Shown in pieces: positions 47,698 through 54,959 of a stretch of DNA of 64,000 bases (position 1 is its first letter; every line of letters starts with the position of its first letter). Under the pieces are notes generated by a model. It saw nothing but the letters and a program-made list of their open reading frames with translations, was not told the origin of the DNA and searched no databases. Origin of the DNA: an uncultured Bacteroidota bacterium (GTDB lineage: Bacteria; Bacteroidota; Bacteroidia; Bacteroidales; P3); assembly GCA_902791695.1 (NCBI GenBank), contig CADAWR010000007.1, positions 110,371 through 174,370 of the forward strand, given 5' to 3'. Both the position numbers and the translations under genes were made by a program.

Positions 47698-48174
47698 TTA
47701 TTTGCTCTTGCTGTTGCCTTTGCTGGCGTTGTAGAAGATCTTGAGGGCACCGGCCTGACGCAGCTCCTGCTTGATGTCGGAGACCATACCCATGCGCACC
47801 TGTTTGTCGGCTTTGATGGCTGTGGTCAGGAACGGACGGTCGGCTTCGGGACGGGCGGAACGCTCGAGCTCGCAGAACGTGATGATGTCGGAAACCTCCG
47901 ATATCTGGTCGTTGAGCTGAATACGGGGTTCCGTACCGTACTTCTTCTGCTGGTCGGGCAGGGGCACACCCACGTTGATGTAGCTGACGAGGCTCTTCTT
48001 CTCGAGCTTGGTCACTTCGCTACCCTGCGGCGGGATGATCTTCACATAGAGTGAGCTCTCGCGCATGGTGGTGATAACCATGAAGAAGAACAGCAGCATG
48101 AAGATAATGTCACTCATCGAGCCCATGTTGAGCTCAGGTGTGGATTTTGCTTTCTTTCCTGTAAAACGTGCCAT
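47698..48174 (-). CDS. exbD: ExbD/TolR family protein (second)
   Basis: 158 residues: a short N-terminus, one membrane helix with the conserved Asp (MGSMSDIIFMLLFFFMVITT) and a periplasmic domain. It works with ExbB to pass proton-motive force to TonB or a similar partner. It is last in the exbB operon and overlaps the first exbD gene by 1 base. Confidence 0.92.
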   Translation of the reverse strand: MARFTGKKAKSTPELNMGSMSDIIFMLLFFFMVITTMRESSLYVKIIPPQGSEVTKLEKKSLVSYINVGVPLPDQQKKYGTEPRIQLNDQISEVSDIITFCELERSARPEADRPFLTTAIKADKQVRMGMVSDIKQELRQAGALKIFYNASKGNSKSK

Positions 48175-48743
48175 TATTTTCCTCCTATCTTAGTGGGCTC
48201 GGCCTCAGAGATGGCCACGGGGATGGCCTGCTCTATGGCTTCGCGCTGTTGTTCGGTGATGTCGGCAAACTTCTTGCCGAAGTGAGCTGTCGATAAGTCG
48301 TCGCGCATCTCTTTGATGGCTGCCGTCAACTCGTTCTGCACCTGAAGGTACATGTCATATGACGTACCGCGGTCGTTGCGCAGCGAGATGACGCCCTTGG
48401 AGACGTCCACTGTTCCCAGCAGGGGAATATCGGTGGCCACCTTCTCAGGCAGATTGGGGAGATTGTTGGGGTTGCCGAGGAATTCCTTGGCACGGTCCTT
48501 CAAGTCCTCAATACGGCCATACTCGTTGTTGTAGAGCAACCGGTCGTCCTTGTTGACGAGCACTACAAAGATATTGCGCTCACGAACATCGGGAGCCTCC
48601 GCGTCCTCCGGCAGGGGAGGGGGAAGCTTACGGGCAATACCCATATCGGTGTTGATGTTGGAGACCATCAGGAAGAAGGCCAGCAACAGGAACGAGATAT
48701 CGGACATTGCGCCAGTGTTGAGTCCGGGAGTCTTTCTTGCCAT
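48174..48743 (-). CDS. exbD: ExbD/TolR family protein (first)
   Basis: 189 residues: one membrane helix with the conserved Asp (AMSDISFLLLAFFLMVSN), then a periplasmic region longer than that of the second copy. Together they would form the ExbD part of the energising complex. It lies 6 bases after the membrane protein gene. Confidence 0.92.
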   Translation of the reverse strand: MARKTPGLNTGAMSDISFLLLAFFLMVSNINTDMGIARKLPPPLPEDAEAPDVRERNIFVVLVNKDDRLLYNNEYGRIEDLKDRAKEFLGNPNNLPNLPEKVATDIPLLGTVDVSKGVISLRNDRGTSYDMYLQVQNELTAAIKEMRDDLSTAHFGKKFADITEQQREAIEQAIPVAISEAEPTKIGGK

Positions 48744-48749
48744 AGTGTG

Positions 48750-49220
48750 TTACTTTTTAAGTGATTTGGCAATAGCTGTGTAGATGATGGACACTGCAGC
48801 GACAATGACCAGGATGTACACCATGTAGCATGCGGCTCCGATGAGCTTCGAGGTACCCTCGGTGACACCGTGCTTCTCCATGAGGGCGGGGCTGACGTCG
48901 TTGCCTTTCGACAGGACGAATGCCAGCACGCAAACCACCACGATGGCGGCAACGATGCCAAGGAATTTCTTCCAATAGCCCTTATCTTCGCTGAACTTTT
49001 TGGCCAAACTCACGCATACGAATGCCAGAATGGCTATGATGGAGACCGCGATGAGGCAGAGCAGGATATAGAAGGTGGCGTCGAAGAGGCCGTTGGCCTT
49101 TACAGCCGAGAGCTCTTTGACATCACCGTTGTACATGGCAAAGACGATGCTCAGCACGGTGCAGATGCCCGCGATGATCAGTCCCGCCCAGGTGATCAGT
49201 TTTCTCGTTGATTCTTTCAT
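48750..49220 (-). CDS. membrane protein encoded within the exb operon
   Basis: 156 residues with about four membrane helices (LITWAGLIIAGICTVLSIVF, FYILLCLIAVSIIAILAFVC, FLGIVAAIVVVCVLAFVL, ACYMVYILVIVAAVSIIYTA). No known domain. Its place between exbB and exbD suggests it is part of, or accessory to, the energising complex; similar small membrane proteins occur at this position in other Bacteroidetes. Confidence 0.65.
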   Translation of the reverse strand: MKESTRKLITWAGLIIAGICTVLSIVFAMYNGDVKELSAVKANGLFDATFYILLCLIAVSIIAILAFVCVSLAKKFSEDKGYWKKFLGIVAAIVVVCVLAFVLSKGNDVSPALMEKHGVTEGTSKLIGAACYMVYILVIVAAVSIIYTAIAKSLKK

Positions 49221-49278
49221 AATGGTTGTTCTTTTTTAGGTTTAGTACTATTTATTTACCTTCCAAAAGAGTGGACCA

Positions 49279-50112
49279 TTATTTGTGGTACTTCACGAGG
49301 ATATCCATGAAGCTGATGCTACCGTCTTCCATCTGGTCGACGAGGCTCTCGATTTTGGTGAGGATGTAGTTGTAGAATATCTGAAGGATGATAGCGGTGA
49401 TGAGACCGAAGATGGTCGTCAACAGAGCAACCTTCATACCGCCAGCCACAACGGTCGGGCTGATATCACCGGCAGTCTCGATGTCATCGAAGGCCTGGAC
49501 CATACCGACAACGGTGCCGAGGAATCCGAAGGAAGGAGCAAGGGCGATGAACAGACCAATCCAGGTCATGTTGTTTTCGAGGCGGGCCATCTGGACGCCA
49601 CCGTAGCTGGTGACAGCTTTCTCGACATTGTCGAGACCCTGGTCGATACGGTCAAGACCCTGAACGAAGATGCTGGCCACGGGGCCGCGGGTGTTGGCGC
49701 AGAGCTCACGGGCACCTTTCCAGTCACCCTTCTTGGCGTTCTCCTCAATGCCGTCGAGGAGCTTCTTCACGTTAGTGGTAGCCATGTTCAGGTAGAGGAT
49801 GCGCTCGATGATGAGAGCCATACCGAAGATAAGGCAGAGGAGCACGGGGGTCATCCAACCGGCACCACCCTGGATGTACTTCTCTTTCAGCATCTGGTGG
49901 AAAGACTTGGTGTCGTCATCAGAAGTGGCGGCAACGGTCTCTTCCACAGCGGCGGGTTCGGCCTCGACTGCTTCGGCTGCGGGAGCCTCGTCGGTGGCGG
50001 CTACTTGTTCTGTTGCTTCAGCGGCGGCGGCCTCGTCCTGGGCCATCACGTTGTTGAAGTTGGCAAATGTCAACAGTCCTACTATTGACATCAAGGCAAA
50101 TACTTTTTTCAT
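49279..50112 (-). CDS. exbB: MotA/TolQ/ExbB proton channel protein
   Basis: 277 residues. A signal-like N-terminus (to VMAQ) and an Ala/Glu/Val-rich stretch (25-65) come before the usual fold: helix GWMTPVLLCLIFGMALIIE, cytoplasmic domain, then WIGLFIALAPSFGFLGTVVG and VALLTTIFGLITAIILQIFY. It forms the channel with the ExbD proteins. First gene of the exbB, membrane protein, exbD, exbD unit. Confidence 0.93.
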   Translation of the reverse strand: MKKVFALMSIVGLLTFANFNNVMAQDEAAAAEATEQVAATDEAPAAEAVEAEPAAVEETVAATSDDDTKSFHQMLKEKYIQGGAGWMTPVLLCLIFGMALIIERILYLNMATTNVKKLLDGIEENAKKGDWKGARELCANTRGPVASIFVQGLDRIDQGLDNVEKAVTSYGGVQMARLENNMTWIGLFIALAPSFGFLGTVVGMVQAFDDIETAGDISPTVVAGGMKVALLTTIFGLITAIILQIFYNYILTKIESLVDQMEDGSISFMDILVKYHK

Positions 50113-50175
50113 GATGTTGTTAGTGTGTTGATTATTAAATTATTGTTTGTTATTCACTCTTGATGTTTCGTTTTG

Positions 50176-50207
50176 CAAATATACACTATTTTTTTAATAT
50201 AGCCAAA
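50176..50207 (-). promoter_or_regulatory. promoter for the exb operon
   Basis: On the minus strand TTTG (50204-50207), a 20-base spacer and TATATTTG (50176-50183), 63 bases before the exbB ATG. It overlaps the 3' edge of the upstream prenyl synthase region. Confidence 0.7.
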
Positions 50208-50212
50208 AAATG

Positions 50213-51187
50213 TCATTTTTTTCTTCCTTTTAACGTTTCCATGAGTTCTCGGAACGGTAGTTTCAGTGTTTCGTCGGTACGAATGCTGTTGAGGCATGTC
50301 ACTGCTTCGCCGAACTCTCTCTCAATGGCCTCCTCCACCTTTGGTCGGAGACCTACGGCATCATAGATGGCCATTACGCGGCGCACCTTCTCTTCCTCGT
50401 CGGTTTCGCTTCCGGAGAATAGTTTAAATAGTTCATCCCTCTGAGCATCATTGCATAGTGTTTCTGCTGTCAGCGGTAGGAATGTCTTCTTGTTGTCGCG
50501 TATGTCCTGGCCTGTCTTCTTGCCGAATACAGCGGTGTCGCCGTATCCGTCGAGCAGGTCGTCTTGCAGCTGGAACGCCAGTCCGAGGTGCAATCCGAAA
50601 TCATACAACTTGCGTACATCATCTTCCGGAGCACCGGCATATAGGGCTCCAATCTTCAGTGCACCAGCCAGCAACACTGCCGTCTTCTGGCGTATCATGT
50701 CCATGTATTCATCAATTGACACGTCTCCGCGGCGCTCAAAGTTCATGTCTTTCTGCTGCCCCTCGCATACCTCGATGGCGGTCTCGTTGAAGCACTGCAG
50801 AATCTCCTGCAGTCGTGGCGAAGGCTGTCTTAGGAAGTATCGCCACGCCAGCGCAAACATGGTGTCGCCGCTCAATATGGCCGTGTTGTCACCCCATTTT
50901 GTATAAACCGTCGGCTTTCCGCGGCGCAACGGCGAACGGTCCATCAGGTCGTCGTGCAGCAGCGTGAAGTTGTGGAATGTCTCTATGCCAAGTGCAGCAT
51001 CACGGGCAGCAGTGATCTTTCCGCCGAACATTGCATTTGCCGCCAGTAGCAGGGTAGGGCGTATGCGCTTTCCTCCGAGGCGTAACGTATAGTCTATGGG
51101 CTCATACAGCTCTCGCGGCTCTGCGATGAACTGTTCGTTTGAGAATATCTCCTCCACTTGCCCGAGGTAGTATTTCAAGTCTTTCAT
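50213..51187 (-). CDS. polyprenyl (trans-isoprenyl) diphosphate synthase
   Basis: 324 residues. First Asp-rich motif in LLHDDLMDRS, second in FQLQDDLLDGYGD; GGKRIRPTLL and the RRGKPT region bind substrate. It adds isoprenyl units to make farnesyl, geranylgeranyl or longer chains. The residue before the first motif (Phe-Thr-Leu-Leu-His) hints at short-chain control, but product length cannot be decided here. It follows the TPR gene by 17 bases. Confidence 0.92.
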   Translation of the reverse strand: MKDLKYYLGQVEEIFSNEQFIAEPRELYEPIDYTLRLGGKRIRPTLLLAANAMFGGKITAARDAALGIETFHNFTLLHDDLMDRSPLRRGKPTVYTKWGDNTAILSGDTMFALAWRYFLRQPSPRLQEILQCFNETAIEVCEGQQKDMNFERRGDVSIDEYMDMIRQKTAVLLAGALKIGALYAGAPEDDVRKLYDFGLHLGLAFQLQDDLLDGYGDTAVFGKKTGQDIRDNKKTFLPLTAETLCNDAQRDELFKLFSGSETDEEEKVRRVMAIYDAVGLRPKVEEAIEREFGEAVTCLNSIRTDETLKLPFRELMETLKGRKK

Positions 51188-51204
51188 GCCGCTATATTAT
51201 TATG

Positions 51205-52311
51205 TTAATAGGTTATTCCGTTCTTTGTGCACCATTCCTGCGCTTTCGCATTGCCCAGCTTGGCTGCCCTGCGATAGTTGTTGCGCTCCTTGGCCACATG
51301 TTTCTGCCGTCCATATAGCTCGGCGATGTTGCAATAGGTCTCCGAATCCTTGTTGTCAATCTCCACCGCTTTCTGATAGTTGCGTATTGCTTTCCCAAAG
51401 TCGCCCATTTCGGCATAGGTGCGCCCGAGCAGTCTGTATCCCTCGGTCATGCGCGGCGCAATGGCTATTGCTTTGCGGTACTGCTCTATGGCTTTGTTGA
51501 ATTCTCCGTTGCCGAAGTAAATGTCACCCAGGCGGTAGTATGCGTTCACATAGCCTGTGTCGAGTTCTATCACCGTCTGCAGGCATTCTATTGCTTTCGG
51601 CTTGTCGCCCTTGAGCATGAATGCCCACCCGAGACAGTAGTACAGTTTCACCGACTTCCGGTTCTCTTTCAGCCCTTTGCGCAGGGTGGTTATGGCGTTG
51701 TCGTGGTTGTTGTGGTAGCAGTATATGGTGCCTATGTTGAAGTGGGCGTCCACGTTGTTGGGGTCATGCTTCAGTGCTTCGCGAAAGGCTTTCAGCGCTT
51801 CAATGTCGTTGCCTTTGCGGAAGTATATTACGCCGGTGGCATTCTGAGCCCTTGCCGATGTGGGGTCTGCTTTTATGGCCTTGTGCGCCCAGTTCAGTGC
51901 GTTGGTGTAGTTCTCTTGGTTACAGTACACCAGCGCCAGCGTACTCATTGCCGATACCATTGTCTCCTTGTCATCTTTGTCGGCAGTCTCTATTGCTTTC
52001 TCTGCCGCCAGCTTTGCTGCCGCCCAGTCTTTTGTCTCTACATGGCATTCGGCAAGATGGGCCATCGCAACAGCACTGCTGTCGGCTTTAATCAGCCACT
52101 CCCGGGCATCGGCATAGTGTTCGCGTCGCTGCAGCAGCATCCCCAGCCGCAATCTGGCCGTGGCACTGGTGTCTGCCGCCTCGCGGTAGTAGCCTTCGGC
52201 CAGGTCGCCCAGTCCTTTGGCTTCTGCCGCAAGCCCTTTGTCGAGCATTCCCTGTCCGGCGGCGGCAACGGCGAGACCGAGCAGCATTGTCAGTATGGCG
52301 GTCTTTTTCAT
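51205..52311 (-). CDS. exported tetratricopeptide-repeat protein
   Basis: 368 residues from the ATG at 52311. A signal peptide ends near AAAGQ. At least eight TPR units follow (for example ALNWAHKAIKADPTSARAQN, ALKAFREALKHDPNNVDAHF, AIEQYRKAIAIAPRMTEGYR), closing with a Sel1-like AAKLGNAKAQEW. A periplasmic scaffold is likely. It is divergent from murL with a 75-base gap; I see no clear promoter for either gene in that gap. Confidence 0.85.
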   Translation of the reverse strand: MKKTAILTMLLGLAVAAAGQGMLDKGLAAEAKGLGDLAEGYYREAADTSATARLRLGMLLQRREHYADAREWLIKADSSAVAMAHLAECHVETKDWAAAKLAAEKAIETADKDDKETMVSAMSTLALVYCNQENYTNALNWAHKAIKADPTSARAQNATGVIYFRKGNDIEALKAFREALKHDPNNVDAHFNIGTIYCYHNNHDNAITTLRKGLKENRKSVKLYYCLGWAFMLKGDKPKAIECLQTVIELDTGYVNAYYRLGDIYFGNGEFNKAIEQYRKAIAIAPRMTEGYRLLGRTYAEMGDFGKAIRNYQKAVEIDNKDSETYCNIAELYGRQKHVAKERNNYRRAAKLGNAKAQEWCTKNGITY

Positions 52312-52386
52312 TGTTCCCTTTAACGCCGCCGCTCTTTTTTTATTGTGCCAATGTAATAATTCGATTTTTTTGTCGTTAAATATCAC

Positions 52387-53733
52387 ATGAACAACAACAA
52401 CGAGAAGTTTCAGTCGCTGCGGCGGCAATATCCCGTCTTCGAGTATGAGGCCTACCACTACCGTGAGGAAGCCGACGGTCTGCGCCTGTGGTTCGACTTC
52501 CGCATGGGCGACATAGAGTTCCACCCATCTGCCGTCATCGAGCGGCGTCCGTTCCTCGATTTCAGCAATAACATTGATGCCATAGTCTTCAATATCGGCA
52601 TGGTTGAGTTGGTGAGTTATTGGAAGTGCGCCTGTCCGCCAACGGTCAAGGTGCTCTGCGGCAGTCTCTCCGACACACAGGTGGCCTTCTGGCGCAAGCT
52701 CTACTGGCATGGCCTCGGTGAGTTTTTCTACACCAACGACATCGCTGCGACCTTTGACGATTATATGCAAGTTAACTGTCAGCATACATGCGGCAAACCC
52801 GACGCTTTCCATATTATTCAGAACACGGATAAATACCTTGTCCCAATCGGTGGCGGCAAGGACAGCGTCGTCACCCTCGAGCTCCTGCGCCGTGCCGGTC
52901 GCACTGTGCGTCCGCTCATCATGAATCCGCGCGGTGCCACGGTGGAGTGCGCCGCCAAGGCCGGCTTTCCCATCGGCGAGGTGCTCGTCATCCGTCGCAC
53001 CATAGACCCCACGCTCCTCGACCTCAACGCCAAAGGTTACCTCAACGGGCACACGCCCTTCAGCGCCATGTTGGCCTTCTACACGCATCTGGCTTCTGTC
53101 CTCAGCGGCATCCCCAATGTGGCCCTCAGCAACGAGAGTTCGGCCAACGAAAGCACCGTCCTCGGCACCTCGGTCAACCACCAGTACAGCAAAAGCCTCG
53201 AGTTCGAGGACGACTTCCGTGCCTACTGCCCCAGCTTCAACTATTTCTCTTTCTTGCGCCCCCTCACCGAGCTTCAGATAGCCATGCTCTTCAGCCGCTT
53301 CACGGCCTACCACGATGTGTTCCGTTCGTGCAACGTGGGCAGCAAGCAGGACATCTGGTGCGGCCACTGTGCCAAGTGCCTCTTCGCCTACATTATACTC
53401 TCGCCTTTCATTGAGCCGGCACGCCTCAATGCCATCTTCGGCAAGTCTATGCTCGACGACACTACGCTTGAGCACGAGTTCCTGCAGCTCACAGGCAAGG
53501 CTGAGACCAAGCCCTTCGAGTGCGTGGGCACCGTCAGCGAAGTGCGTCAGGCGCTGTCTATGACTGTCGACCGCTGGTACAGCACGGTTCGCAGACCCTC
53601 CCTCCTTAAAGACTTTAAAGACCTTAAGGATTCTAAAGACCTTAATAACCTTAAAGACCTCCTCCCCATGGGCAACCTCACCCCCGACGAACGCCAAATA
53701 CTGCAAGCAGCATGTACCGAGAAGACCAACTAA
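52387..53733 (+). CDS. murL: UDP-MurNAc-L-Ala-L-Glu epimerase, MurL-like
   Basis: 448 residues. An ATP-pyrophosphatase-like loop LVPIGGGKDSVVTLELL (GGGKDS at 155-160), ALSNESSANESTV, YSKSLEFE and a CxxCxxC-like WCGHCAKCLFAY. MurL, described in Xanthomonas, uses ATP to epimerise L-Glu to D-Glu on the UDP-MurNAc dipeptide and is encoded next to MurD2. Here a MurD-like ligase overlaps it by 22 bases, supporting the call. Six 9-base repeats (53605-53658) encode an LKD-type insertion at residues 407-424. The identification rests on motifs and context recalled from the family. Confidence 0.82.
   Translation: MNNNNEKFQSLRRQYPVFEYEAYHYREEADGLRLWFDFRMGDIEFHPSAVIERRPFLDFSNNIDAIVFNIGMVELVSYWKCACPPTVKVLCGSLSDTQVAFWRKLYWHGLGEFFYTNDIAATFDDYMQVNCQHTCGKPDAFHIIQNTDKYLVPIGGGKDSVVTLELLRRAGRTVRPLIMNPRGATVECAAKAGFPIGEVLVIRRTIDPTLLDLNAKGYLNGHTPFSAMLAFYTHLASVLSGIPNVALSNESSANESTVLGTSVNHQYSKSLEFEDDFRAYCPSFNYFSFLRPLTELQIAMLFSRFTAYHDVFRSCNVGSKQDIWCGHCAKCLFAYIILSPFIEPARLNAIFGKSMLDDTTLEHEFLQLTGKAETKPFECVGTVSEVRQALSMTVDRWYSTVRRPSLLKDFKDLKDSKDLNNLKDLLPMGNLTPDERQILQAACTEKTN
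53605..53658 (+). repeat. six in-frame 9-bp units in murL
   Basis: CTTAAAGAC, TTTAAAGAC, CTTAAGGAT, TCTAAAGAC, CTTAATAAC and CTTAAAGAC, exactly in codon register, giving LKD-FKD-LKD-SKD-LNN-LKD. Confidence 0.9.
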
Positions 53734-54959
53734 GAGCCCTGCTACAGGGTAAGAGCATTCTCATCGCCGGCTTCGGCCGCGAGGGTCGCAGCGCTGAGCG
53801 TCTCATCCAGCGCCTTGTGCCCGACGCACAGTACACCATAGCCGATGGCAACGAGCAGATTGCCGCCGAGGCCGCCAAGGGCTATGGTCTTATCATCAAG
53901 TCTCCGGGTGTTCCGATGCGTGTTATGGGGGGTGCCGAATGCTCCTCTTTGACCGACCTCTTCCTCCAGGTCTACGGCGACATGACTATCGGCGTCACCG
54001 GTACCAAGGGCAAGTCCACCACCGCAAGTCTCATCCACCACCTGCTGCCCGGCAGCATCCTCGCCGGCAATATCGGCATACCGTTGTTCGACATCCTCGA
54101 CGACCTGCGCGAGGACAGCATAGTCGTGGCCGAGCTCAGCTGCCACCAGCTCGAAAATATCCACCGTGGCCCGCATATCGCAGTGCTCCTTAACCTCTTC
54201 CAGGAGCACCTCGATCACTACGAGAATTATCTCGGCTACAAGATGGCCAAGCTCCAGATAGCCCTCCGCCAGCAGCCAGGCGACCATTTCTTCTATTGCA
54301 CCGACAATGCCGAGCTTGCCGACCTCGTCGCGCAGCACTCCGCAGCCATTGCCTCGGTCGTACACCCTTATTCCATCAATGATGTCTCCGTCGACGAGGA
54401 CACGCTCCTCGATGCTTGCCCACTCGATGGCGAGCATAACCGCAGCAATGCCCTTGTGGCCTGCCGTGTGGCACAACTATTGCGCCCCGTAGAGACGCTT
54501 CATGAAATGTCTCTGCGTTTGGCAACATTCCAAGGGTTAAGGCACCGCATGGAGAAGGTCGGAGTGTATAAAGGTATCACATGGTACGACGACAGCATCT
54601 CCACCATCCCCGCCGCCGCCATCGCCGCCGTACGAGCCCTCGGCCGTGTCGACACCCTCATCCTCGGCGGCTTCGACCGCGGCATCGACTACACACCCCT
54701 CGTCGACTTCCTGCAGCAGAACCCCATAAAGAACCTCGTCTTCGTCGGCGCTGCCGGAAGAAGAATTCATTCTCAATTCTCAATTCTCAATTCTCAATTC
54801 CTCATCGAGGACGACTACACCAAGATTGTCCCTTGGTGTGCCGCACACACGCCGCAGGGTGGGGTAGTGCTCCTCTCGCCTGCCGCCGCCAGCTACGACG
54901 CCTTCAAGAACTTCGAACATCGCGGCGACTTCTTCCGCGAACAGATAATGAAACTATGA
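53712..54959 (+). CDS. murD2: Mur ligase, MurD2-like (UDP-MurNAc-L-Ala:L-Glu ligase)
   Basis: 415 residues. N-terminal Rossmann-like domain (SILIAGFGREGRSAERLI), ATP loop GVTGTKGKSTTASL, ELSCHQLENI, FQEHLDHYENYLGYKMAKLQ, a DDSISTIPAA segment and LGGFDRGIDY. It differs from canonical MurD (NDSKATN) in the DDSISTxP motif, as I recall for MurD2. It should add L-Glu to UDP-MurNAc-L-Ala, leaving MurL to invert it. It carries a palindromic insertion (54492-54513) and a 7-base repeat insertion (54771-54798), both in frame. Confidence 0.82.
   Translation: MYREDQLRALLQGKSILIAGFGREGRSAERLIQRLVPDAQYTIADGNEQIAAEAAKGYGLIIKSPGVPMRVMGGAECSSLTDLFLQVYGDMTIGVTGTKGKSTTASLIHHLLPGSILAGNIGIPLFDILDDLREDSIVVAELSCHQLENIHRGPHIAVLLNLFQEHLDHYENYLGYKMAKLQIALRQQPGDHFFYCTDNAELADLVAQHSAAIASVVHPYSINDVSVDEDTLLDACPLDGEHNRSNALVACRVAQLLRPVETLHEMSLRLATFQGLRHRMEKVGVYKGITWYDDSISTIPAAAIAAVRALGRVDTLILGGFDRGIDYTPLVDFLQQNPIKNLVFVGAAGRRIHSQFSILNSQFLIEDDYTKIVPWCAAHTPQGGVVLLSPAAASYDAFKNFEHRGDFFREQIMKL
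54492..54513. repeat. in-frame palindrome, copy C (in murD2)
   Basis: GAGACGCTTCATGAA...TGTCTC, 22 bp, imperfect (two mismatched pairs), preceded by GTA. It reads V-E-T-L-H-E-M-S in frame. Confidence 0.75.
54771..54798 (+). repeat. 7-bp tandem repeat in murD2
   Basis: Four copies of TCTCAAT in a row, kept in frame because the flanks restore the register; encodes part of HSQFSILNSQFLI. Confidence 0.85.
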
